Shown piece after piece: positions 16,413 to 22,557 of a DNA stretch of 22,557 bases. The notes beneath the pieces were generated by a model. The model did not search any database and had not been told where the DNA came from. It was given only the letters and a program-made list of their open reading frames with translations. Origin of the DNA: Anaerolineaceae bacterium. Its GTDB lineage: Bacteria; Chloroflexota; Anaerolineae; Anaerolineales; Anaerolineaceae. The stretch is from NCBI GenBank assembly GCA_014860845.1, contig JACZIY010000025.1, forward strand, positions 1 to 22,557, written 5' to 3'. A program made the position numbers and the translations under genes. The first letter of the stretch is position 1, and every line of letters begins with the position of its first letter.

Positions 16413-16436
16413 ATCATTAATTAAACATAATGTCAA
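16408..16436 (-). promoter_or_regulatory. Promoter of the membrane protein-XRE-MDR operon
   Basis: On the minus strand: perfect TTGACA (16436-16431), 17-bp spacer, TACATT (16413-16408). The predicted start would be near 16401, giving a leader of about 30 nt that contains the AAAGGAG site. Confidence 0.7.
16425..16433. promoter_or_regulatory. Candidate operator, distal copy
   Basis: Second ACATAATGT, overlapping the -35 box. The two sites are two helical turns apart on the same face, so binding of the XRE protein would block RNA polymerase. Confidence 0.55.
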
Positions 16437-16525
16437 GTATTTTTTACTTATAGTATAATATTTCTTACTATATTTCTCTGAATCATTTTCCATAAAACTA
16501 TTTCTTCCATTAGGTCAGAAATCAG

Positions 16526-16531
16526 TATAAT
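16526..16531 (+). promoter_or_regulatory. Candidate -10 box for the phosphotransferase gene
   Basis: Perfect TATAAT only 10 nt before ATG 16542 (and 4 nt before TTG 16536). No convincing -35. If used, the mRNA would start at or next to the start codon. Confidence 0.35.
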
Positions 16532-16541
16532 AACCTTGGAA

Positions 16542-17447
16542 ATGGATGATCATTTTTTGAATTCCAGTAAACCTCATCAAAATGAAGTTGAGTCCTTCCT
16601 GATAAATCAATTTTCCAGCGATTCATGGGAATTTACCTATCCAGGAGGTCATGGAAATGAAACCTACTTTGCTTGGAGTGGCAAAAAGGTTTACTTTGTA
16701 AAGTTAGGATCTCAGGTCGCAAGATATAAAGCGCTGGCCTCGATTGGATTGACCCCACCCGTTCTAGCAGAAGGTTTTCTCGATGATGGTACTTCCATAA
16801 TGGTCCAGACACATATAGAAGGACGCACACCTACGCGCCGGGATTACCATAACCATCTTGATAATTTTGCTTCTGCTATTCATAAGGTTCACCACAGCGC
16901 TAAGGTAAAACAGACACTACCTGAAGTTTTTACTGATGAATACTGCGCCATTGGTTACCAGGTTCTAGATGAAATTCAAACCAGGTGGAAAAAATTCAGA
17001 TCTCTTGTGCCTGGTTCAGCTGATTTTGTAGATGAAGGGATTATCCAGCTGAGAGAAAAGGTAAAGGAATTTCGAGGAACAGGATTGGTTTCCTCGCATA
17101 ATGATATAAATAACAGCAATTGGATCATCACACCCGATGAAAATCTATACTTGATTGACCTGGATTCCATGTCGTTGGATGATCCTGCGCTCGATATTGG
17201 CGCAACCTTGTGGTGGTACTATCCTCCTGAAATGCGGCAAGAATTTCTGGAAATTGTTGGATATGCTGATGGTCATGAATTCAAGACCCGAATGCAGGTC
17301 AGAATGGCCATGCATTGTTTGAATATCATTCTTCCTCGGGAACATAGTTTTGATACTTTTGATCCGGAATCGTTTAGTGACAATCTTACCGATTTCAGAG
17401 CAATCATGGCAGGGGAGGAAAACCCACAGGGATATTTTGATGATTAA
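16542..17447 (+). CDS. APH-family phosphotransferase
   Basis: A 301-residue cytosolic kinase-like enzyme. It has the phosphotransferase (APH/choline kinase) signature: the catalytic loop SHNDINNSNW with H186, D188 and N193, and the metal-binding LIDLDSMSLDDPALDIG with D206 and D208. VQTHIEGRTPT marks the hinge between lobes. The N-terminal lobe is short, with a reduced glycine loop (PGGHGNETYF). The substrate could be a small alcohol, sugar or drug; there is no basis to call it antibiotic resistance. The start is ATG 16542; a TTG at 16536 is possible. Neither has a clear ribosome binding site, and TATAAT lies only 10 nt upstream. An NTF2-like gene follows at close range, probably on the same transcript. 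Confidence 0.83.
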   Translation: MDDHFLNSSKPHQNEVESFLINQFSSDSWEFTYPGGHGNETYFAWSGKKVYFVKLGSQVARYKALASIGLTPPVLAEGFLDDGTSIMVQTHIEGRTPTRRDYHNHLDNFASAIHKVHHSAKVKQTLPEVFTDEYCAIGYQVLDEIQTRWKKFRSLVPGSADFVDEGIIQLREKVKEFRGTGLVSSHNDINNSNWIITPDENLYLIDLDSMSLDDPALDIGATLWWYYPPEMRQEFLEIVGYADGHEFKTRMQVRMAMHCLNIILPREHSFDTFDPESFSDNLTDFRAIMAGEENPQGYFDD

Positions 17448-17485
17448 GTTTTATGGATCAATTCCGAATTGGAGAAAAATTTAAA

Positions 17486-17869
17486 ATGACACCAACCCGT
17501 TTATCACGAATAGAAACAACAACACGAATTGTTCTGAAATTCAATGATGCATTCAATCGATACAATATCGTCGAAATGATGCAATGTATGAGTGATGATT
17601 GCGTTTTTGAAAACACGACTCCTTCACCGGATGGAACGATTTATTCTGGAAAGGATGAAGTTTCTCAGTTCTGGCAAAAATTCTTTCTTGATTCTCCGCA
17701 TGCACATATCGAGATCGAGGAAATTTTTGGATTAGGGATACATTGTGTTATGCGATGGAAATATTATTGGATTGATGTGAATGGAGATAAGGGACATGTT
17801 CGCGGTGTTGATATTTTTAAAGTTACAAATGGACTCATCTCTGAGAAATTGTCTTATGTAAAAGGATAG
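17486..17869 (+). CDS. NTF2-like (SnoaL-type) family protein
   Basis: A 127-residue protein of the SnoaL-like branch of the NTF2 superfamily. Typical elements are the opening helix LKFNDAFNRYNIVEMMQCMS, DDCVFENT, the YSGKDEVSQFWQKFF helix, and a closing sheet HVRGVDIFKVTNGLISEKLSYVKG. Members act as small-molecule isomerases, hydratases or ligand binders; the pocket substrate is unknown. ATG 17486 fits the family N terminus and has GGAG at 17471-17474; an in-frame ATG at 17453 overlaps the region directly after the previous stop and is an alternative. It lies 38 nt after the phosphotransferase gene, so shared expression is likely. It is not a close copy of the 5220 gene. Confidence 0.84.
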   Translation: MTPTRLSRIETTTRIVLKFNDAFNRYNIVEMMQCMSDDCVFENTTPSPDGTIYSGKDEVSQFWQKFFLDSPHAHIEIEEIFGLGIHCVMRWKYYWIDVNGDKGHVRGVDIFKVTNGLISEKLSYVKG

Positions 17870-18015
17870 ATTTGTCAATTTTATCTAAAGAATGTAATGT
17901 CTTCATAAACGATCATCATTATCTATTGGAGGATTGTTGATCACCTGTTGTGTCAAATTTAAAGAATCATCGAAGGTTAAATAAAAAAACAAACAAACCT
18001 GAAGAAAGCTAAAAA

Positions 18016-18498
18016 ATGGAAAAAATTATAGAAATTAAATCCAATTCACTTGAATTTCTACAGATGGTCTTCGAAATGCTTATCATTATGAATAAATTGA
18101 ATCAGTCGGAAAAGATCGTGATGATGTCGGAAGCAATGGGTGCAGCCGAAGGTTATTTTACAGAAAATCACAGAGTGTTTGTGTATAAAATCAAGAACAA
18201 AATGGTGGGTTATTCAGTGTTAAAAATTGATAACCAGGTTTGCTGGTTGGATTGGATGTATGTTGATCCGAATAATCAGGGAAAGGGCATCGCGTCAAAG
18301 TTATTTGATCATGCCGAGGAATTCGCCATGAAGTTGGGCAGTGATCAACTATATATCTGGGTACATCCCGATAATCATCGTATGCTGAAGTTTTTGAAGA
18401 AAAAAGGCTATGATGTGCTCAATTTGATTGAAGTGAAGAAAGAGAAAACACCAATAACTAAATCAATTTCCATAATGGGTAATGAATTGCGATATTGA
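18016..18498 (+). CDS. GNAT-family N-acetyltransferase
   Basis: A 160-residue cytosolic acetyl-CoA-dependent acyltransferase. The acetyl-CoA binding motif A is clear: LDWMYVDPNNQGKGIASKLF (the QGKGIA pyrophosphate loop), followed by helix DHAEEFAMKLG and motif B strand LYIWVHPDNHRMLKFLKKKGY. The N-terminal part is helical, with several methionines. The acceptor, protein or small molecule, cannot be predicted. The ribosome binding site before ATG 18016 is weak (GAAGAAAG). It converges with the peroxidase gene, with an AT-rich hairpin at 18507-18526 between them. Confidence 0.88.
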   Translation: MEKIIEIKSNSLEFLQMVFEMLIIMNKLNQSEKIVMMSEAMGAAEGYFTENHRVFVYKIKNKMVGYSVLKIDNQVCWLDWMYVDPNNQGKGIASKLFDHAEEFAMKLGSDQLYIWVHPDNHRMLKFLKKKGYDVLNLIEVKKEKTPITKSISIMGNELRY

Positions 18499-18506
18499 TT
18501 TTCTCC

Positions 18507-18526
18507 AATCGATAATTTTATTGATT
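18507..18526. terminator. AT-rich hairpin between convergent genes
   Basis: AATCGATAA / TTATTGATT, nine positions with one mismatch (a wobble pair in one RNA strand) and almost no loop, so the innermost pairs would open. It could end either convergent transcript; weak. Confidence 0.3.
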
Positions 18527-18569
18527 ATATAGATTGAAAACCTGCAAAGAATAACCGATTAATAAAATT

Positions 18570-19829
18570 TTACGGAGCTCTCAATAATTCAGGAGGAGCA
18601 TCAACGCCCCCACTTATTGTATGCAGGAAAGCGATAATTTGTGCCATTTCCCGATTGGTCAAGCCTAAAGGTTCCAACTCGTTATGTCCAATAGGTGATT
18701 CTGGTGGATGATTATAATGCCTGAGTACTTCTTCCAATGTGGCAAATTGCCCGGCGTGCATGTAAGGAGCAGTCTCGACAATATTCCTCAAGGTGGAAGG
18801 TTTGAAAGCTGCGTCTAATTGTTCACCTTCAGAAACAACAAAACGCAATTCGGAACAATCCTGTTCCTTTGCGTCACTCCATTGACTCAGACAATTGAAT
18901 TCATCATTCAAAACCTTGATGACACCCGATGCACGGCCATCATCCAGCGGCAAACCCGCCCTTGCAGGCACACCGGTGTTGTGAAAATCGTTATTTGTAA
19001 ACAGGGGTCCATTATGACATTGAATACAATTCGCACGGCTGATGAATAGTTTCAATCCCGCCACCTCATCTGAGGTCATTTCAGATTTCATGGTTTGTTG
19101 ATCCTGATTAAGCAAAGCTTCCACGTAACGGTCAAAACGGGAGGAAGCAGGCAGGATCAGGCGTTCGTAAGCTGCAATAGCTTTACCCATGTTGACAAAT
19201 ACCTGTGTCGCCAGATCACGGTCGGAAGTTGTCATTCCTTCCCAGGCTGCCAGAGCGATAGCCTCATCAACTGGTCCAGCGATTGCTGGAAAACGTTCAG
19301 GATCAGAGAAATCTGGCAGAAGTCCATAAATTGCTTCATATTGTTCTCTGTAATGGTTGGCGATCAGGTGAGCATATTGGGTACGAGTACCACCGTGTTC
19401 GACAACACTTTCCAATGGAGCCAGCGCCTGAGCCCATTGACTATCTTTACGCCCATCCCAAAATTGCCACGGGCTGTAGGCGGTTCCAATGATTGTCATA
19501 GACTTCCGATCAGTGGTGCCCACAGCGATTGAAAGTGGTAAACCATCCGTGAACATTAATTCAGGTTTATGGCAGGTTGCACAGGAGACCTCATTATTGG
19601 AACTGAAACGGGTATCAAAGAATAGTTTCTGTCCTAACAAAGCAGCCTGCGGATCATCAGCGTAAATATTGGATGGATCAGATGGGAGTGCTGGTAAGCT
19701 GCCGATCCATAAATTACGCAAAGTGACAACTTCATCCTCAGTCCATTTTGTTGGTTGGATTATCAACCAAAGCGAAATAACAACCCCCAGGAGGATTGCC
19801 CCAAAAATGAGCACGGATTGTCGTTTCAT
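18570..19829 (-). CDS. Di-heme cytochrome c peroxidase (MauG/CcpA family)
   Basis: A 419-residue exported protein with an uncleaved or cleaved N-terminal hydrophobic segment (residues 5-24). Two c-type heme sites are present, CATCH at 83-87 and CIQCH at 268-272. The order of conserved blocks (LGQKLFFDTRFS, QFWDGRKDSQWAQALAPL, LFISRANCIQCHNGPLFTNNDFHN, FKPSTLRN, APYMHAGQFATLEEVLRHY) is that of bacterial di-heme peroxidases and MauG-like proteins. It would reduce peroxide outside the membrane with electrons from a respiratory donor. It starts 6 nt after the FixH/YtkA-like gene and is co-transcribed with it. Heme attachment would need a cytochrome c maturation system, not seen here. Confidence 0.93.
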   Translation of the reverse strand: MKRQSVLIFGAILLGVVISLWLIIQPTKWTEDEVVTLRNLWIGSLPALPSDPSNIYADDPQAALLGQKLFFDTRFSSNNEVSCATCHKPELMFTDGLPLSIAVGTTDRKSMTIIGTAYSPWQFWDGRKDSQWAQALAPLESVVEHGGTRTQYAHLIANHYREQYEAIYGLLPDFSDPERFPAIAGPVDEAIALAAWEGMTTSDRDLATQVFVNMGKAIAAYERLILPASSRFDRYVEALLNQDQQTMKSEMTSDEVAGLKLFISRANCIQCHNGPLFTNNDFHNTGVPARAGLPLDDGRASGVIKVLNDEFNCLSQWSDAKEQDCSELRFVVSEGEQLDAAFKPSTLRNIVETAPYMHAGQFATLEEVLRHYNHPPESPIGHNELEPLGLTNREMAQIIAFLHTISGGVDAPPELLRAP

Positions 19830-19835
19830 CCGTAA

Positions 19836-20321
19836 TTATTCAATGTTCAGATTGAAAGTAATCGCATCAGATTGTTCACCTGAACTGATAACAAATTTCA
19901 CTTCCCAAAATCCAGTCATCTGAAAACGCATTCCCTCGACAAGGTAGTCGCCATTGCCCAGATATTCCGTAACTTGCGGATTGGTTGGCAAGCCATGACC
20001 ATGTTGCGGCATACCACCTTCCACCAGAACAGAAGCATTCTCAACCAGTTGACCATCGGGCGTCTCAACATGCAGTGTCCAGGTATGAATTTGGTTCAGT
20101 GGCACATTGGCAGGATCACTGCTCCAGGATACCTGAAACAAACCACCATCTGAAAGCCGCGAAGAGGAAGTATCCAGGTTGGTTGGAAGGGGTTCACTAC
20201 CCATCATGATGGGGTGCAAAAAACGAGGACCGATTACCGGCATGAGTAAAATAAAACCAACAATAATAATGATTGTTGTGATAACTGCAGTAATGACGAC
20301 AGAAATTTTTTGTTTATTCAC
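19836..20321 (-). CDS. FixH/YtkA-like membrane-anchored protein
   Basis: A 161-residue protein with an N-terminal membrane anchor (residues 7-30) and an extracytoplasmic beta-sandwich. The segment VEGGMPQHGHGLPTNPQVTE, followed by YLGNGDYLVEGMRFQMTGFWEVKF, is the signature of FixH/YtkA-like domains; M104, H107 and H109 could bind copper, as suggested for related periplasmic proteins. The start is a GTG (20319-20321) with GAAGGA 7-12 nt upstream. The peroxidase gene follows after 6 nt, so the protein probably supports the peroxidase or its metal supply. The pairing is inferred from gene order. Confidence 0.78.
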   Translation of the reverse strand: MNKQKISVVITAVITTIIIIVGFILLMPVIGPRFLHPIMMGSEPLPTNLDTSSSRLSDGGLFQVSWSSDPANVPLNQIHTWTLHVETPDGQLVENASVLVEGGMPQHGHGLPTNPQVTEYLGNGDYLVEGMRFQMTGFWEVKFVISSGEQSDAITFNLNIE

Positions 20322-20354
20322 TAAACGTCCTTCAACAAAGGAATAATTAATACA

Positions 20355-20360
20355 ATTATA
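20355..20360 (-). promoter_or_regulatory. Candidate -10 box for the FixH-like/peroxidase operon
   Basis: Perfect TATAAT on the minus strand, about 35 nt before the GTG start. The -35 region (TGATTA with 18-bp spacing) is poor. Confidence 0.4.
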
Positions 20361-20520
20361 ATCCTATTCGTTAATAATTAATCACACTGTAGATACCCGC
20401 CAAAACACGCTGGTCCCTGATGATTGAAACAATCGTCATTAGAAATATAGAAATTTGATAGTTATTATTAGGGACTTCGATAGCCCAAATGATTTAGGAT
20501 GTTAGTCACAGGAAACTCGC

Positions 20521-20574
20521 ATTATTAAATGAAGTAACTTTTTTCCCCTAAGGGTTGAAGTTCATTTTAATAAT
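20521..20574. repeat. Long imperfect inverted repeat upstream of the 20669 gene
   Basis: Left arm ATTATTAAATGAA (20521-20533) and right arm TTCATTTTAATAAT (20561-20574) pair with a single bulged base. Further pairing CTT/AAG lies inside, and the loop carries CCCTAAGGG. Total span is 54 nt. Confidence 0.55.
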
Positions 20575-20668
20575 TTATCCTCCTGGTTTTTTTCAGTCGT
20601 CGGCATAAGAATAACCGGCTGGATCATATTTAAGGAGAAGTCCTATCAAATCAAATTGGAGTTAAAAT

Positions 20669-21097
20669 ATGACCAAAAAAATATTTATTTCTTTTTTCAT
20701 ACTACTGTCCATCATACTGGGAATAACCATCATTAATCCTTCGATTAATGTTATTGCTCAAACCAATCGTTTAGATTCTCACGCCCAGGTGGTGACGCCC
20801 ACCCCTGTTGGACAAATCGATGTGCCTGCTTTTAAATTACAGCTATATTCAGCGGGAGTCAACCCGCTTATGAACACCACCGATGAATTCAACCGCATAT
20901 CAGGTTTTTTACCAGGGATTTGGCATGGTGCCATCTCACCTGTCACGCTTGTATTGTCATTTATAAATTCAAATATTCAAATGTACGAAGTACACAATGA
21001 TGGGGTTCCATACAATCTTGGCTTTTTGATTGGTGTGGGAATTGTATTTTTCGTTCTGGGTATTTTTTCTGGTTCCAAACGAAGACGTCTCTTATAA
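20669..21097 (+). CDS. Exported protein with C-terminal membrane anchor, function unknown
   Basis: A 142-residue protein with a signal peptide (residues 1-31, core FISFFILLSIILGITII, cleavage near VIAQ), a 70-residue extracytoplasmic part, and a C-terminal membrane helix (GFLIGVGIVFFVLGIF) followed by a basic SGSKRRRLL end that should face the cytoplasm. The segment GFLPGIWHGAISPVTLVLSF and then MYEVHNDGVPYNLGFLIGV looks strongly conserved in style and resembles hypothetical proteins known from several bacterial phyla, but no function is known to me. ATG 20669 has GGAG 7 nt upstream. It opens a series of same-strand membrane protein genes. Confidence 0.75.
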   Translation: MTKKIFISFFILLSIILGITIINPSINVIAQTNRLDSHAQVVTPTPVGQIDVPAFKLQLYSAGVNPLMNTTDEFNRISGFLPGIWHGAISPVTLVLSFINSNIQMYEVHNDGVPYNLGFLIGVGIVFFVLGIFSGSKRRRLL

Positions 21098-21128
21098 AAA
21101 ACTGCATACAATTATATTAACAGTACTA

Positions 21129-21177
21129 TGATTTTAAAATCACCAATTCCATAAGACGATGTAAAATCACTTTTTTT
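21129..21177 (+). terminator. Possible intrinsic terminator after the 20669 gene
   Basis: TGATTTTA (start of the 14-bp palindrome TGATTTTAAAATCA at 21129-21142) can pair with TAAAATCA at 21162-21169, which is followed by seven T residues. The stem is AT-rich, so strength is uncertain. Confidence 0.35.
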
Positions 21178-21194
21178 ATCCGAAGGAGGATAAC

Positions 21195-21365
21195 ATGAGA
21201 CTTAGTAGACCAAAAAATGTAACCTGGTGGATCGCTGTCATTCTTGGCGTTCTGGGCATTATTTCCCAATTCGTTTCCATTCCAGTACTATCAGGCTGGT
21301 CTTTCTGGTTAGTGGCCGCAGGATTTGTCCTGTTGGCACTGGCAACCTATTTTAAAGATCTATAA
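21195..21365 (+). CDS. 56-residue two-span membrane protein
   Basis: A short gene from ATG 21195 to TAA 21365, preceded by a strong AAGGAGGA 5 nt upstream. The 56 residues start MRLSRPKNVTWWIAVILGVL (basic, then helix one), pass through GIISQFVSIPVLSGWSFW, and continue as helix two (VAAGFVLLALATYF) ending KDL. The positive start and the helix order suggest both ends in the cytoplasm. Codon structure and the ribosome binding site leave little doubt that it is translated. The function is unknown; it sits in a series of membrane protein genes on the same strand. Confidence 0.75.
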   Translation: MRLSRPKNVTWWIAVILGVLGIISQFVSIPVLSGWSFWLVAAGFVLLALATYFKDL

Positions 21366-21513
21366 TTTTTTAATTATATTTCTTTAGCATCTAGTTTTAA
21401 TAGAAGACACCAATTCTTGGAGAAAGCAGTATTTTCAAGAAAAGGTATTTTGTTGATTATCGACAATTCAACCAGATCAATTCCTTTCAACTTAGGGATT
21501 TAATAGATCTGAG

Positions 21514-21541
21514 TTTACGTGAATGACATGCGATGTATAAT
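21514..21541 (+). promoter_or_regulatory. Candidate promoter of the 21583 gene
   Basis: TTTACG (21514-21519), 16-bp spacer, TATAAT (21536-21541), 41 nt before ATG 21583. The 217-bp gap before this gene is otherwise featureless. Confidence 0.45.
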
Positions 21542-21582
21542 CACCTTAATATCTTTTTTATCTATCAACGTTGGGAGGGAAG

Positions 21583-22518
21583 ATGAATTTTTTACGAAGA
21601 TTTCTGGGGGTTTTTGTAATGATTGCGGGTGTGATAGGTTTAATCCTCAGTCTTGCGGGATTGGTAGGCTTATGGGTTGCTAAACCAGTTTTAACCACTA
21701 CGATCAATTCCACGATTGATACCCTCATCAGCAGCGTGGATACCAGTCAAAAAACATTGGATATCACCTATGACGCTCTCGGATCTACCATTGAAAGTGT
21801 GGACGCGCTTTCAGATATGTTGGATTCAACCGTTGTGACTGTTGAAGACACACAGCCTGTTATCAACCAGGTTAATGAGCTTATGGGAAAAACTCTTCCC
21901 AATACGATCCAAACCGCTACCGGATCTCTCGATGCTGCTGAAAGTGCAGCCCAATCTCTGGAAAGCGCCATCAAATCTTTTGAAGTGTTACAAGCTGTTC
22001 TGGGTGCAACACCATTTCTAAGCGCTGTGATGCCCCCAGCTCCAGAACCATATAATCCTGAAACATCCTTAGCCGATTCGCTCAGTGAACTATCCGATAG
22101 TATGCAGGATATGCCAGATATATTTATAGATATGTCAACGAACCTGGATAAAGCTGATAACAATCTTGAAATGGTTAAAGATAGCATGACCCTCATGTCC
22201 GATAATGTATCTTTAATCTCCACCAGTCTGTCCCAATATCAAACTATGATCAGTCAATCGAAAGCATCAACGGATAATCTTAATACTATGCTTTCCGGCT
22301 TTCAAAGCAAAATGGGGAATATTTTAAATATCGCCAGCAGTGTACTGGTTTTATTCTTTTTGTGGTTACTGGCAGCCCAGGTTGTGATTTTCAGCCAGGG
22401 GTATGAACTTTATCAAGGGACAGCCAATGAAATATCATCGAGTGAACCAGAAATAGACGAACAATCTGAAATGGAATCAGAAACAATGACTACCGGATCG
22501 AATGAGCCAGAAAAATAA
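21583..22518 (+). CDS. Membrane protein with long extracytoplasmic helical domain
   Basis: A 311-residue protein beginning MNFLRRFLGVFV. ATG 21583 follows GGGAGG at 21573-21578; an earlier TTG at 21571 would overlap that site. It has one membrane helix near the N terminus (VFVMIAGVIGLILSLAGLVGLWV) and another near residue 250 (ILNIASSVLVLFFLWLLAAQVVIF), then an acidic C-terminal tail (EISSSEPEIDEQSEMES). The 200 residues between are rich in S, T, D and heptad-like leucine or methionine and should be mostly coiled coil, with a proline-rich break (VMPPAPEPYNP). The layout recalls sensor or scaffold proteins; no catalytic motif is seen. The next gene starts 22 nt later with its own site, so they are probably co-transcribed. 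Confidence 0.78.
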   Translation: MNFLRRFLGVFVMIAGVIGLILSLAGLVGLWVAKPVLTTTINSTIDTLISSVDTSQKTLDITYDALGSTIESVDALSDMLDSTVVTVEDTQPVINQVNELMGKTLPNTIQTATGSLDAAESAAQSLESAIKSFEVLQAVLGATPFLSAVMPPAPEPYNPETSLADSLSELSDSMQDMPDIFIDMSTNLDKADNNLEMVKDSMTLMSDNVSLISTSLSQYQTMISQSKASTDNLNTMLSGFQSKMGNILNIASSVLVLFFLWLLAAQVVIFSQGYELYQGTANEISSSEPEIDEQSEMESETMTTGSNEPEK

Positions 22519-22540
22519 GTACAAGATTTAGGAGGAGATT

Positions 22541-22557
22541 ATGAAATTCACATTAGA
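22541..22557 (+). CDS. Start of a gene cut by the window edge
   Basis: ATG 22541 with a strong GGAGGAG at 22531-22537, coding MKFTL before the edge. It lies 22 nt after the previous stop. Nothing can be said about its product. Confidence 0.6.

Larger units (their letters stand above)
20322..20668. other. Divergent intergenic region, 347 bp
   Basis: Contains a -10 for the leftward operon at 20355-20360 and a long imperfect inverted repeat at 20521-20574. No gene is supported in it. Confidence 0.5.

Noticed and set aside
16542..17447. Aminoglycoside resistance gene
   Set aside because: The fold is shared by many small-molecule kinases and no resistance-specific feature is visible.
17937..17984. 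TTG-started 15-residue frame with GGAGG upstream, before the GNAT gene
   Set aside because: The ribosome binding site is good, but the peptide shows no feature, no attenuator-like hairpin follows, and chance is likely.
1..22557. CRISPR arrays, tRNA or rRNA genes, insertion sequences, prophage
   Set aside because: No repeated spacer pattern, cloverleaf, transposase, integrase or structural phage gene was seen on reading both strands; a covariance-model search was not possible.

Overview
The window looks like a chromosomal, accessory-rich stretch from a moderately low-GC member of the Chloroflexota, most likely class Anaerolineae. That placement is inferred from the style of the proteins (DinB-like, NTF2-like, YdeI-like, a MauG peroxidase paired with a FixH/YtkA-like protein, and a run of small membrane proteins), not from a marker gene. 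No rRNA, tRNA, CRISPR array, IS element or phage gene was seen. Most genes have a clear GGAGG-type ribosome binding site.

Layout. 1-2130: the end of a DinB-family gene, a secreted N-acetylmuramoyl-L-alanine amidase, and a small lipoprotein on the minus strand. 2340-7400: many single-gene units and gene remains. These are a truncated NTF2-like copy, a BAAT-type alpha/beta hydrolase, a frameshifted HExxxH membrane protein, the intact NTF2-like paralogue followed by a CPBP-like membrane protein, a YdeI-family protein, and a decayed 3' gene end. 7426-8835: a PHP phosphoesterase and a DinB-like protein, closed by a strong bidirectional terminator. 8904-13255: a 28-residue membrane peptide, a DHA2-type MFS exporter, a cupin remnant, a dienelactone hydrolase and a DEAD-box RNA helicase.

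13568-16369: an SQR-like flavoprotein converging on, and overlapping, a three-gene minus-strand operon (membrane protein, XRE regulator, MDR oxidoreductase). The operon promoter carries two copies of a small palindrome 21 bp apart, which suggests autoregulation. 16542-18498: a phosphotransferase, an NTF2-like protein and a GNAT acetyltransferase. 18570-20321 (minus): a FixH/YtkA-like membrane protein and a di-heme cytochrome c peroxidase, probably one envelope redox unit. 20669-22557: a same-strand series of uncharacterised membrane proteins that continues beyond the window.

The window reads as housekeeping and stress genes interleaved with lineage-specific small membrane proteins and several decaying genes. 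No complete defence or mobile system is visible. The most interesting points are the XRE operator architecture, the short unannotated membrane proteins, the long inverted repeat before the 20669 gene, and the three or four broken genes.
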